A stretch of DNA of 64,000 bases, taken from Anaerolineales bacterium (GTDB taxonomy: Bacteria; Chloroflexota; Anaerolineae; 4572-78; J111). Below the pieces are notes generated by a model. It made no database searches and was not told the DNA's origin. It was given only the letters and a program-made list of their open reading frames with translations. Below are positions 1 to 8,223 of this stretch, one piece after another (the first letter of the stretch is position 1; the number at the start of each line of letters is the position of its first letter). The DNA lies in the NCBI GenBank assembly GCA_020634935.1, contig JACKAT010000009.1, positions 62,001-126,000 on the forward strand. Direction: 5' to 3'. A program made the translations under genes and the position numbers.

Positions 1-446
1 TCGTCCAAAAAATCACCGCGCACCCAATCGAGCGCCTGGGTCAGCCGGGCGGCGCATTCCGGGCAAGCGTGGGGGTCGGGGTGCGGATGGCGGCGGCAGG
101 CCTCAAGCAAGGCGCGAAAGCGGGCCACATCCAGGTCGTGATCGCTGAGGGGGTTGAAGCCCAAGGCGAGCCGATCGCCGATTAGGTAGGGTTGCTCGTC
201 GGCATCGCTTGCGCCCAGCGCTTTCTGAAGCTTGGCCCAGGTGACGCGGAGATTGTTTTGCGCCGCCGCCGTCGGCAAGTCGGGCCACAGCAAGCCCAGC
301 AAAAATTCACGGCTGTGGGCGTGATCCGACTCGATCAGGAGATAGGCCAATAGACCGATTGCCTTACGGTTGGTGAGGGTGATGGCTCCCAATTGGTGAT
401 GCTCGATTTGTAATCTACCGAGTAAAGAAAAAATTAAGCCAGCCAA
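1..446 (-). CDS. SARP/BTAD-type transcriptional regulator, N-terminal part (cut by window edge)
   Basis: Reading the minus strand from a TTG at 446 gives an open frame that runs off the left edge (about 148 residues visible). It begins with the pattern of SARP/BTAD regulators: a short beta-strand opening (FSLLGRLQIE), then an OmpR-type winged helix (LTNRKAIGLLAYLLIE, followed by REFLLGLLWPD and a QNNLRVTWAKLQKALG recognition region), and then the start of the bacterial transcriptional activation domain ending LDWVRGDFLDD. In Chloroflexota such N-termini usually precede a STAND ATPase and TPRs, but that part lies outside the window. The TTG is chosen because an in-frame stop lies about 40 bases upstream and no ATG occurs near the conserved start. 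The family assignment is solid; the start codon is less certain. Confidence 0.75.
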   Translation of the reverse strand, partial: MAGLIFSLLGRLQIEHHQLGAITLTNRKAIGLLAYLLIESDHAHSREFLLGLLWPDLPTAAAQNNLRVTWAKLQKALGASDADEQPYLIGDRLALGFNPLSDHDLDVARFRALLEACRRHPHPDPHACPECAARLTQALDWVRGDFLD

Positions 447-609
447 AATCGTCCCAGATAATGATGAATTAATGGCGTGTCGTTAAAGTACCGGAAGTAT
501 AGCATAACGAACGAAAAACACCATCTATATCAAAGACTTTCCATGTGTGCTATGTGTCGCGGTCGCAGCACTTGGCATACGGGATTGAGGAAAACAAAGG
601 AGTACAGCT

Positions 610-1380
610 ATGCCCAAACAACACAAGAACACAACAAGGCACAGACCGAGACACACCACCCTGGTAGCCCTGCTGGCGCTGGGGCTGGCGCTGGCCGGGT
701 TATTGGCCCTCCCGATGTGGCGGCACACCACAGGGACAATTATCTATGCGGACCAAGGGGAGAAGCATTCTCAGTGCGTAAACCTGCCTCCTAAAGCAGG
801 TGGCCCGGCGGGCAAGGGAACGTCGAAAAATCCCAAGCTCTGCACGCCAACGCCAACGAATAACTCGGGCGAGGCGCCCGCACCCACCAACACCCCAACC
901 GCCACGCCTACCAACACGCCGACGGCCACCGATACGCCTACGCCTGAACCGACAGCGACAGATACCCCGACTGCGACGGCCACAGACACACCGACAGATA
1001 CCCCGACACCCGTGCCACCGACCGATACACCCACGCCGACCGCAACGGCCACGAACACGCCCGTGCCACCGACTGATACGCCGACGCCCGTTCCGTCGGC
1101 AAGCATTACGGTTTATAACACCGGCGCGTTCTTTGCCCAATACTTCGTTTCGTACAATCTTCCTGGCGCGCCGGGGCAGAGCCAATCGAGCGGCGTTTTC
1201 AACATCAATCAGGGCGTCACATTGGCGATTCCCGGAACGGCGACGAATGTCGGCGTCTTAGTTCAGTATTACACGGGGATTACCGGCTGGCAAACGGCAT
1301 GCATTCGGGCCTATCCGCAAGCCACAGACGCCGTCATTATCGTCAGCGGCTCGATTTACAGTGCCAGCTGCACGGGGTAG
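610..1380 (+). CDS. Secreted or membrane-anchored protein with Thr/Pro-rich linker
   Basis: This encodes 256 residues from an ATG preceded by AGGAG. A basic N-terminus (KQHKNTTRHRPRH) is followed by one hydrophobic helix (about residues 18-37), a signal anchor or signal peptide. Residues about 85-165 are a low-complexity stalk of repeated TPT, TDTPTP and PPTDTPTP units, which at DNA level is a degenerate short tandem repeat. The last ~85 residues form a small beta-rich globular domain (ITVYNTGAFFAQYFVSYNL...) with two cysteines that could form a disulfide. Function is unknown. The layout fits an extracellular domain displayed on a flexible, probably glycosylated stalk, common in Chloroflexota. 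It stands alone and is not clearly in an operon. Confidence 0.7.
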   Translation: MPKQHKNTTRHRPRHTTLVALLALGLALAGLLALPMWRHTTGTIIYADQGEKHSQCVNLPPKAGGPAGKGTSKNPKLCTPTPTNNSGEAPAPTNTPTATPTNTPTATDTPTPEPTATDTPTATATDTPTDTPTPVPPTDTPTPTATATNTPVPPTDTPTPVPSASITVYNTGAFFAQYFVSYNLPGAPGQSQSSGVFNINQGVTLAIPGTATNVGVLVQYYTGITGWQTACIRAYPQATDAVIIVSGSIYSASCTG

Positions 1381-1424
1381 CGGCATAGACTTGTTCCTGA
1401 ATAAAACTTTTGCCACCCCGTTTT

Positions 1425-1491
1425 ATAGGACGCAGATTAACGCAGATTTTTATTTTTTATCAGCGTTAATCTGCAAAAATCTGCGTTCTAT
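1425..1491. repeat. Palindromic intergenic element, family D copy 1
   Basis: An imperfect inverted repeat whose arms read ATAGGACGCAGATT and AATCTGCGTTCTAT-like, with a duplicated CGCAGATT inside each arm. It lies between the secreted protein and the ABM protein. A related copy with the same TAGAAC/GTTCTA ends is at 46054-46158. Confidence 0.6.
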
Positions 1492-1562
1492 TTCTCATTA
1501 CACTTATTGAGGAACATCTTTCAGGTTATTAGAATTCACACCGTAGATAAGGAGATGATGAA

Positions 1563-1856
1563 ATGGTGATCAAGGTGATCGTCGAACTACAGGCCAAACC
1601 AGGTCGGCGGGCTGCGCTCAAGAGTCTGCTTGAGAACGTTGAGGCCAAACATGGGCCGGGCGCGACCGGTTTCCTGGGCAGCACGCGCTACGAGGTGCTC
1701 GATAATCCCGACATCCTGGTTGAAATTGCCGATTGGGAGTCGGCCGAGGTACGGGCGGCGGCGATGCAGCGGGTTATGGCCAGCGGCGACTACGCCCCGC
1801 TGGCCGAGTTGTTAGCCGCGCCATTCAGGGCTACGGTCATCAGGCAACTGCCCTGA
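1563..1856 (+). CDS. Antibiotic biosynthesis monooxygenase (ABM)-fold protein
   Basis: This 97-residue protein starts at an ATG with AAGGAG upstream. The pattern (IKVIVELQAKPGRRAALKSLL at the N-terminus, then GFLGSTRYEVLDNPDILVEIADWES) is that of the ABM/ferredoxin-like dimeric alpha-beta barrel family. Members include cofactor-free quinol monooxygenases and many small proteins of unknown substrate. No substrate can be read from the sequence. It stands alone, downstream of a palindromic element. Confidence 0.7.
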   Translation: MVIKVIVELQAKPGRRAALKSLLENVEAKHGPGATGFLGSTRYEVLDNPDILVEIADWESAEVRAAAMQRVMASGDYAPLAELLAAPFRATVIRQLP

Positions 1857-1947
1857 CGTGCCGAGAGAACCGGATCTGGAAGAGGATCCGTCACCGTAGC
1901 GATGTTGCCCCGGCTATGGTGGCCGTTCTCAGCCAAAGATTGCTGTG

Positions 1948-2052
1948 CTAAACAAGTCCCAGCAATTCCCTGGCGAAGCGTCTAACCGCCCGAGCTGTTT
2001 TTAGGGCTGACCGTGCTTCCTCTACTGTGGGATCATCACCCGGATCGCTCAT
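1948..2052 (-). pseudogene. Remnant of HEPN toxin/antitoxin partner (last helix only)
   Basis: A 34-codon frame overlaps the end of the nucleotidyltransferase gene. Its ATG lies inside the codons for the nucleotidyltransferase C-terminus, the usual coupling of MNT/HEPN pairs. The peptide (DPGDDPTVEEARSALKTARA, then VRRFARELLGLV) resembles only the C-terminal segment of HEPN proteins: the PGD turn and final EEA..AL..A helix. The four-helix core and the Rx4-6H motif are absent. The simplest reading is an internal deletion. The family resemblance is judged by eye. Confidence 0.45.
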
Positions 2053-2431
2053 AGAGCGATTGTCCTTTCATCATGATTTCGCGGATGAAGAAGTCGCCTG
2101 TTTTCAATGCCTGAGTAATCTCAGCCGGCGTTTTGACCAGAATATCAAGGGGAAATGGTCGGGGACGGATTAGGCGTGAGATCGCTAAATAGCGCTCGGC
2201 TGGCCGATCGTCCGTGTCCATTATTACCAGCAAATCCACATCGCTATCATTGGTTGGGGAGCCATAGCCATAGGAGCCGAAGAGGATAATCTTATCGGGC
2301 TGCACACCCTCGACGATCTGTTGCACAATTTTATTCAATAGCGCTTTCGTTACCGGAGCGAAGCCGGGCGGTCGCACATCGGGGACGATTTGCGCCTCAT
2401 TAGGGAGACCGGACCCATCGTTTTTACTCAT
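2036..2431 (-). CDS. MNT-type nucleotidyltransferase
   Basis: 131 residues from the ATG at 2431, which has GAGGG upstream; a longer frame to 2557 has no ribosome site. The fold signature of minimal nucleotidyltransferases is clear: IILFGSYGYGSPTNDSDVDL, i.e. GSxxxG followed by DxD, and the third acidic position probably in the FPLDILVKTPAE stretch. In MntA/HepT modules this enzyme adds AMP to its HEPN partner and neutralises it. Here the partner gene is only a stub (1948-2052), so this is probably an orphan antitoxin-type enzyme. A second, fused module is at 49895-50527. Confidence 0.8.
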   Translation of the reverse strand: MSKNDGSGLPNEAQIVPDVRPPGFAPVTKALLNKIVQQIVEGVQPDKIILFGSYGYGSPTNDSDVDLLVIMDTDDRPAERYLAISRLIRPRPFPLDILVKTPAEITQALKTGDFFIREIMMKGQSLYERSG

Positions 2432-2550
2432 GGTTTTCCCTCGTTTCTTCAGAAGGTAGCTACATCTAGGGTTAGTATAACATTTCTTCTCGATCCAGCC
2501 AACCACTTTATTGCATCCTAATAACCTGAGTTCGGAAATAGATGTGCTTA

Positions 2551-2710
2551 ATGTCATTTCGCAGCGCTAGTGGAGAAATCCCTGTGACAATACAAGGAAA
2601 AAGGGGCCGGCTGGGTAAATTTGAAGCGACGAAGCCAATTTTTTCCCGGCGAAGGCTTCATTTCTGGGAATGTCTGAGGGATTTCTCCGCCTACGGCTAC
2701 GAAATGACAT
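2551..2710. repeat. Palindromic element, family C copy 1
   Basis: About 160 bp bounded by ATGTCATTTCG and CGAAATGACAT, with inner complementary segments (GGAGAAATCCCT and AGGGATTTCTCC). The same architecture occurs at 7105-7204 and 46177-46274. It is non-coding and lies just downstream of the WD40 gene. Confidence 0.75.
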
Positions 2711-2739
2711 ACTCGATTTTAATTGTCGAACTCAGGTTA

Positions 2740-5700
2740 TTAGGCAGGGGTCTCTATCGCCCCCAAAGCCTTGAGGGTGGCCTTCTGCGCTGGCGTCAAC
2801 CCGGTCGCGTTGGTGATGTTCATGCGCTCGTAGGGTCGCTCGGGCTGGAGGGTTTTGAGACATTCGCCGCTCTGAACGTCCCAGAGTTTGATGGTTGCGT
2901 CCGCGCTGCCACTGGCCACAAGGCGGCCATCGGGACTGAAGGCGACTGACCAAATCCAGTTGGTGTGGCCTGATAACGTCTGGAGGCTTTGGCCGGTGTT
3001 AACCTCCCACAAACGCACCGTCTGATCCATACTGCCGCTGGCCAGGTGACGGCCATCGGGGCTAAAGGCGACTGACGACACCCAAGCGAGGTGGCCGGAT
3101 AACGTCTGGAGGCAGTGGCCGCTGTTAACCTCCCACAAGCGTACCGTCTGGTCTTCACTGCCACTGGCCAGAAGGCGGCCATCGGGACTGAAGGCCACTG
3201 ACCAGACCTGGTTGGTGTGACCTGATAACGTCTGGAGGCCGTGGCCGGTGTGAGCATCCCACAAGCGCACGGTCTGGTCTTGGCTGCCACTGGCCAGAAA
3301 GCGGCCATCGGGACTGAAGACCACTGACCTAACCGGCTGGGTGTGGCCCGCCAACGTCATGAGGCCGTGGCCGGTGTCAACTTCCCACAAGCGCACCGTG
3401 TGGTCTTCACTGCTACTGGCCAGGAGACGGCCATCAGGGCTGAAAGCCGCTAACCAAACCGCGTTGGTGTGGCCTGATAAGGTCTTGAGGTTTTGGCCGG
3501 TAGAGACCTCCCACAAGCGCACCGTCTCGTCTTGACTGCCACTGGCCAGGAGACGGCCATCGGGACTGAAGGCGACCGACGAAACCCAGTTGGTGTGGCC
3601 CGATAACCTCTGGAGGCTTTGGCCGGTGTTAACCTCCCACAAGTGGACCGTCCCATCTGAATTGCCATTGGCCAGAAAGCGGCCATCAGGACTGAAGGCG
3701 ACTGACCAAACCCAGTTGGTGTGGCCGGCCAACGTCTTGAGACAGTGACCGCTGGGGACCTCCCACAAGCGGACCGTCTGGTCATTACTGCTGCTGGCCA
3801 GGAGGCCATCGGGGCTGAAGGCCACGGCTGAAACCCAGTGGGTATGCCCCGCCAACGTCTGGCGGCAGTGGCCGGTGTCAACCTCCCACAAGCGCAGCGT
3901 CTGATCCATACTGCCACTGACCAGAAAGTGGCCATTGGGACTGAAGGCCACTGACGAAATCCAGTTGGCGTGTCCCGCCAACGTCTGGAGGCCATGGCCG
4001 GTGTCAACCTCCCACAAACGCACCGTCTGATCAAAACTACCACTGGCCAGGAGGCGGCTATCGGGACTGAAGGCGACTGACGAAACCGAGTGGGTGTGGC
4101 CGGCCAACGTCTTGAGGCCATGGCCGGTGTTAACCTCCCACAAACGCACCGTGTTATCAAAACTGCCGCTGGCCAGAAGGCGGCCATCGGGACTGAAGGC
4201 GATGGACCTAACCGAGTGGGTGTGGCCGGCCAACGTCTGGCGGCCGTGGCCGGTGTCAACCTCCCACAAGCGCACCGTCTGATCATTACTGCTGCTGGCC
4301 AGGAGGCGGCCATCGGGACTGAAGGCGATTGACCAAATCTGGCTGGTGTGGCCGGCTAACGTCTGGAGGCAATGGCCGGTGTCAACCTGCCACAAGCGCA
4401 CCGTGCCATCAGTACTGCCGCCGGCCAGCAGGCGGCCATCGGGGCTGAAGGCCACGGACCAGACCGCCCCCAGGTGGCCCTCACACGTCAGGAGCGGTTG
4501 GCCATCGGTAACCCGCCACATGCGGACCTGCCCTTCAGCCGTACCCGCGGCCAATACCTGGCCATTCGGGCTAAAGGCCACGCAGAAAGTCGGCCCAAAG
4601 GTATCGGTAAACACCGCGCCGTCCAGATGAGCGCCGGCGAGATTGAGGTCAGGCACATGCCGACCGCCCAGGTACGCTTGCCTGATCATGAGTTCTGAAA
4701 AGTCATAACCTCGAAGCGTCATCTGCAACTGCAACAGCAAATTAAGAATATTACCCCCGGCATAGCCCGGCTGGCGCGGCCCAGCCTGGCGCAGCGCCGC
4801 CAATATCGCCTTGAGCCGCGCCTCCAGCCCCGCCGGCCCCAAGTCAGCCAGCAATCGCTCCGCCACCGGCTTTAAGATCAGCCGGCTTTGGCTGGCCCGG
4901 ACATACTCTTTGGCCTGGGCTTTGATCAGGGCGTGGCTCTGCAAAATAGAAATGTCCCCGCTGATGATCTCACGGTAAACCTGATCGATCAACCGGTCGG
5001 TGGTGTATTCCATAATCACATTTTGCAAGGTAAAGCCAGCCGCCGACGGTTCCAATAGCGACCGCCGCTGCAGCGAACGCAGCGCCTCTAAAAAAATGCC
5101 GCCGGCTTCGGCCTTGACCAGATTATCTCTTAAAAGCTGGGGGGACACGGCCTCCCGCTCAATCGCCAGCCAGACCATAATATCTCGCTCCAGGGCCGAT
5201 AAGCGAGCAAACTGTTGATCCAAGACATCCCGAATATCGTCAAAGATGACCGCCTCTTCCCGTAGAAAGGCCTCAGTATCGCCGGTAAAGAGGTCTTGGA
5301 TGGTTTGAGCCGTTAATTTCAAAGCCAGCGGATGGCCGGAATAATGCTCGATTAACCCTTCCAGGACGTGGGCCGGGCCGGACAGTCCTTGTCCCTGTAA
5401 AATGGCCAGGCCGGCCGGCTCGGCCAGGCCGGCTAACTGGTGAAATCGAATCAACGTATTATCATTGGCTAAGCGAGCCAGGCCCTGCGGTCTCTCCCGG
5501 CTGGTCAACAGCAGGCAGCTTTGATGCTCGCCGTCGCCAAAGCGCTGGATCAGTTGGCCATAGACCTCATAGCCGGGGCGATACTGGCCGGCCCGGCTAC
5601 CCTGCTGCATGATGGTTTCGACATTGTCGAGGATCAATAAACAGCGCTGCCGGCGCATGTAGTCGAATAATAGCTCAAGTTGCTCAGTCAGATGATCGGG

Positions 5701-6309
5701 CAGGCCATTGAGCTGCTGCTGCGAGAGGACCTGGAACCAACTCCGCAGCATGCTGGTCAACGGCGGCGCATTGATGAGCGACCGCCAGATCACATAGTCG
5801 AAGTGGGCACTGACCTGCCGGGCGGCCTTCGTGGCCAGGACGGTTTTGCCGATCCCGCCCATCCCCACAATGGCCACCAAGCGACAGCGGTCGGCCACCA
5901 GCCAGTGTTCCAGGGTTTCCTGGTCCGTCTCCCGGCCATAGAAGCTGCCCAGGTGGGGGGTCTCGCCCCAATCTATCACCGCGGTCTGGCCAGAGAAGAT
6001 ATCTTGCAGCTCAGCCCGGCTAAATTGATACCCGGCCTGAGCCGTCCACTGCTGAGCCGTGAGCAGATCGAGTTGGCCGGCAAAGAGGCGGATCAGGTAG
6101 CGCATGTAGGATCGGGTGGGTTTCCAGTATCGCCCTTTGTACATAGCGCCATGTTCCCACCGCGAGACCAGGGGGCCATCGATCACCCGGTAATCTTCAG
6201 CAGGGCCGGCCTGGGCCAGTTGATTCAGCGCGTCGACGAACTCGTTCTGGCTCAATTGGGCCTGGTGGCGGACTGTTTTGAGCTGCTCTCCAAATTTTTT
6301 AAGATCCAT
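2740..6309 (-). CDS. XRE-HTH / NB-ARC STAND ATPase with 14 WD40 repeats
   Basis: 1189 residues. Residues 1-55 form a helix-turn-helix of XRE type (FGEQLKTVRHQAQLSQNEFV, then VSRWEHG). The NB-ARC core follows: P-loop GMGGIGKT near residue 148, Walker B CLLILDNVE near 230, and a downstream winged-helix segment (SALERDIMVWLAIE). From about residue 590 to 1165 there are 14 WD40 units of about 42 residues, each of type VAFSPDGRLLASGS..TVRLWEV, enough for two seven-bladed propellers. Unit 7 is one residue short (SPDGLLASSS). Proteins of this layout are STAND switches: ligand sensed by the propeller, ATP-driven oligomerisation, and an N-terminal effector that here is a DNA-binding domain. That suggests regulation rather than cell killing, though this is inference. 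Confidence 0.9.
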   Translation of the reverse strand: MDLKKFGEQLKTVRHQAQLSQNEFVDALNQLAQAGPAEDYRVIDGPLVSRWEHGAMYKGRYWKPTRSYMRYLIRLFAGQLDLLTAQQWTAQAGYQFSRAELQDIFSGQTAVIDWGETPHLGSFYGRETDQETLEHWLVADRCRLVAIVGMGGIGKTVLATKAARQVSAHFDYVIWRSLINAPPLTSMLRSWFQVLSQQQLNGLPDHLTEQLELLFDYMRRQRCLLILDNVETIMQQGSRAGQYRPGYEVYGQLIQRFGDGEHQSCLLLTSRERPQGLARLANDNTLIRFHQLAGLAEPAGLAILQGQGLSGPAHVLEGLIEHYSGHPLALKLTAQTIQDLFTGDTEAFLREEAVIFDDIRDVLDQQFARLSALERDIMVWLAIEREAVSPQLLRDNLVKAEAGGIFLEALRSLQRRSLLEPSAAGFTLQNVIMEYTTDRLIDQVYREIISGDISILQSHALIKAQAKEYVRASQSRLILKPVAERLLADLGPAGLEARLKAILAALRQAGPRQPGYAGGNILNLLLQLQMTLRGYDFSELMIRQAYLGGRHVPDLNLAGAHLDGAVFTDTFGPTFCVAFSPNGQVLAAGTAEGQVRMWRVTDGQPLLTCEGHLGAVWSVAFSPDGRLLAGGSTDGTVRLWQVDTGHCLQTLAGHTSQIWSIAFSPDGRLLASSSNDQTVRLWEVDTGHGRQTLAGHTHSVRSIAFSPDGRLLASGSFDNTVRLWEVNTGHGLKTLAGHTHSVSSVAFSPDSRLLASGSFDQTVRLWEVDTGHGLQTLAGHANWISSVAFSPNGHFLVSGSMDQTLRLWEVDTGHCRQTLAGHTHWVSAVAFSPDGLLASSSNDQTVRLWEVPSGHCLKTLAGHTNWVWSVAFSPDGRFLANGNSDGTVHLWEVNTGQSLQRLSGHTNWVSSVAFSPDGRLLASGSQDETVRLWEVSTGQNLKTLSGHTNAVWLAAFSPDGRLLASSSEDHTVRLWEVDTGHGLMTLAGHTQPVRSVVFSPDGRFLASGSQDQTVRLWDAHTGHGLQTLSGHTNQVWSVAFSPDGRLLASGSEDQTVRLWEVNSGHCLQTLSGHLAWVSSVAFSPDGRHLASGSMDQTVRLWEVNTGQSLQTLSGHTNWIWSVAFSPDGRLVASGSADATIKLWDVQSGECLKTLQPERPYERMNITNATGLTPAQKATLKALGAIETPA

Positions 6310-6355
6310 CGTAAGGCTATTCCTTAAATATGAATGGCAATTACGGATCGGTTAG

Positions 6356-6373
6356 CTTGTACAGTTGTGCAAG
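6356..6373. promoter_or_regulatory. Near-palindromic operator candidate upstream of the NB-ARC gene
   Basis: CTTGTACAGTTGTGCAAG: 8-bp arms with one mismatch, centred about 55 bp upstream of the start at 6309. Its size suits a dimeric XRE repressor, so autoregulation by the gene's own HTH is possible. It is a single occurrence, so the call is tentative. Confidence 0.35.
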
Positions 6374-6466
6374 GGGATGTACAGGGACAATCGAAGCAAT
6401 ATCTGATATCCTGCTTTTACAAGATAACATTCACAATAAAAAGTGCTGCTGTCGCTCAAAGATATT

Positions 6467-6913
6467 ATGGTCCGACGATACCATGACCTCAGCCAAAATC
6501 AATGCCTGTTCCAGGCCCTGACCGGCCTGGTCATAACCGAGTTTGATGAATTGGTCAAAACTATCTGGCCCGGTTATACGGCCGCAGAGAAAAAGCGGCT
6601 CAACCGGCCTCAGCGGCAACGCGCCGTTGGGGGTGGACCTGATTTTGAATTAGACGTTCGCGACCAAATCCTGCTGACTGTTGTCTGGTTGCGCCAATAT
6701 CCCACCCTTGAGGCCCTGGGCGGTCTGTTTGGAGTCAGCGATACCACCGCCGGTCGTTATATCCGCCGTATCCTGCCGCTCCTGGAGACGGCGGGGCGGG
6801 ATACGATGCGCCGGCCAGACCCCGGTCGTAAGCGACGACGACATCTTTCCGACCTGCTGCAAGAGATGCCCGATCTGGCGCTGATCATCGACGCGTTCGG
6901 GCAACCGGCGTAA
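6467..6913 (+). pseudogene. Truncated transposase (IS5-like / DDE_Tnp_4 type)
   Basis: 148 residues from the ATG at 6467. The N-terminal half has the HTH_Tnp_4-like pattern (LDVRDQILLTVVWLRQYPTL, LGGLFGVSDTTAGRYIRRIL). The frame reaches LALIIDAFGQPA, where the first catalytic Asp of DDE_Tnp_4 enzymes sits (usually IIDGTE), and then stops. The remaining DDE catalytic domain is missing from all frames downstream, and no terminal inverted repeats were found. It is therefore an inactive remnant next to the NB-ARC gene. Confidence 0.6.
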
Positions 6914-6990
6914 CATCCTCAACTACCCTCTCGCTTATTATGAATGTTATCCGGCAATTATATAGTCGTTTAGCTTTAGGTACAAAGATG

Positions 6991-7030
6991 AGGTGACAGT
7001 CACTTTAGCGTGACCAAGTGACTGTCACCT
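6991..7030. repeat. Palindromic element, family P copy 1 (short form)
   Basis: AGGTGACAGTCACTT and AAGTGACTGTCACCT are perfect 15-bp inverted arms with a 10-bp centre. This is the compact form of an element that elsewhere is about 83 bp. It is followed by TTGAACTGCGTAA, which also follows copies at 48808 and 61394. Confidence 0.85.
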
Positions 7031-7087
7031 ATTGAACTGCGTAATTCAAATTAGATTGACCTTTGTAAAAATATAAACAGTTAATAG

Positions 7088-7218
7088 GTAACTACTCAGC
7101 CATCATGTCATTTCGAGCGACGAAGGAGCGAGAAATCCCCCAAGTCGTTGTTGGCAACCTAACATCCAGGGGATTTCTCGGCAAAAAACGCCTCGAAATG
7201 ACATGCCTGAGCAGTTAC
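7088..7218. repeat. Nested palindrome: outer GTAACTACTCAG arms around family C copy 2
   Basis: The outer arms GTAACTACTCAG (7088-7099) and CTGAGCAGTTAC (7207-7218) match at 11 of 12 positions as inverted repeats. Inside lies a complete family C element (7105-7204: ATGTCATTTCG ... CGAAATGACAT, with GAGAAATCCCC/GGGGATTTCTC inner arms). It sits just upstream of the SnoaL gene's ribosome site. Confidence 0.75.
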
Positions 7219-7247
7219 GTTAATAGTAAGAAAAGGAGAGCATATCA

Positions 7248-7676
7248 ATGTCAATCGAAAGTAATAAGGCTGTCGTCCGGCGTTTCCGCGAGGCCCTGGC
7301 CGCGGGCGATGTCGAGGAGGCGTTTGCGGTTTTTGCCCCAGATGCCGTTATTCATATGGGCAGCGCCCCGGAGCCGCTGAGCATGGAGGGCTTCAAACAA
7401 ATGGGGCAGCTACTCTTGAGCGCGTTCAGCGGCAGCTCGTCAACCGTCGAAGCCATGATTGCGGAAGGGGACGAGGTCGTTAGCCGGATCACCTTTCGAG
7501 GAACCCATACGGGTGACATGATGGGTATTCCCCCGACGGGTAAGTCGGTGACGATGTCAGAAATCATTATTGACCGGGTGGTCGAGGGGCAAATTGTCGA
7601 ATCGTGGCGCTTATTTGACCAGATGGCGATGATGCAGCAGTTGGGCTTGATCCCCGCGCCGGACCAGGCCGGGTAG
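7248..7676 (+). CDS. SnoaL-like ester cyclase / NTF2-fold protein
   Basis: 142 residues, start with AAGGAG 8 bases upstream. The sequence has the SnoaL/ester-cyclase pattern: VRRFREALAAGDVEEAFAVF at the N-terminus, then VSRITFRGTHTGDMMGIPPTGK, in which the GTHxGxxxGxPPTGK motif is characteristic. The C-terminus is ESWRLFDQMAMMQQLGLIP. The family covers polyketide cyclases and many small hydrolase-like or epoxide-acting enzymes; the substrate is unknown. The C-terminal half is similar to the second domain of the protein at 8224-8892, so the two probably arose by duplication within this small cluster. Confidence 0.85.
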   Translation: MSIESNKAVVRRFREALAAGDVEEAFAVFAPDAVIHMGSAPEPLSMEGFKQMGQLLLSAFSGSSSTVEAMIAEGDEVVSRITFRGTHTGDMMGIPPTGKSVTMSEIIIDRVVEGQIVESWRLFDQMAMMQQLGLIPAPDQAG

Positions 7677-7761
7677 AATCGCTGCCGGGCGAAGCAGACG
7701 ACAGGTTATGATGTAGTTGCAAAGTGCGGTGGGTGATCCGCACAATCAAGGAGTTTTGCAC

Positions 7762-8067
7762 ATGACGTTTCTGAGTCTCTTACTGCTTGTCAACGCCGTG
7801 CTGCACGGCGTCATCGTCGGGCGTTTCGGAATCAAGGGGAACGAGCCGCCAGCGGTGTTCGGGGTGTTGTATGCGGTGTTGGCGCTCGCCGTCTTTCGCG
7901 GCTGGACGTATGGGGTTCTGGCCACGTTGGTTGTGACCACGGTTGGTCTTGTCGGCCTTGCGCTGAATTTCAGGAAGTTGCAGCACGATACGACGGTGGA
8001 GAAGATCATCTTCGTTGTCGGGACAGCAATACTCGCCTGGGCCGCTTACCTGTTTCTGGCACAATAG
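7762..8067 (+). CDS. Small four-helix membrane protein
   Basis: 101 residues from the ATG at 7762 (CAAGGAG upstream); the longer frame from 7717 has no ribosome site. Hydrophobic stretches at about 3-19, 28-45, 48-65 and 80-98 predict four membrane helices. The polar loop FGIKGNEPPAVFG lies between helices 1 and 2 and NFRKLQHDTTVEK between 3 and 4. I do not recognise a named family. It sits between two SnoaL-type genes on the same strand and may be co-transcribed with them. Confidence 0.7.
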   Translation: MTFLSLLLLVNAVLHGVIVGRFGIKGNEPPAVFGVLYAVLALAVFRGWTYGVLATLVVTTVGLVGLALNFRKLQHDTTVEKIIFVVGTAILAWAAYLFLAQ

Positions 8068-8223
8068 CGCCTGATCAGCTCTTTTCGGGAACCACTGATG
8101 CCCAATCCGCCAGTCGAGCGGACCTCGTGCCTCCGGCGCTCGTCCGCTCACTTCCAACGTTGGCGTATCTGTGTCGTATCATAAACAAATCGGATTTCAT
8201 TATAAAAATAAGGAGAATAACCC

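Noticed and set aside
700..1185. Minus-strand Arg/Gly-rich frame opposite the secreted protein
   Set aside because: It is the antisense of the Thr/Pro repeat; composition and lack of a ribosome site argue against it.
3450..4332. Long alternative frames within the WD40 gene on both strands
   Set aside because: They are repeats of the 126-bp WD40 units in other frames, rich in Arg, Trp and Pro, without start signals.
6991..7030. Compact P palindrome as an ordinary terminator
   Set aside because: No T-tract follows and the same arms recur at seven other places with long centres, so it is better treated as a repeat family member.
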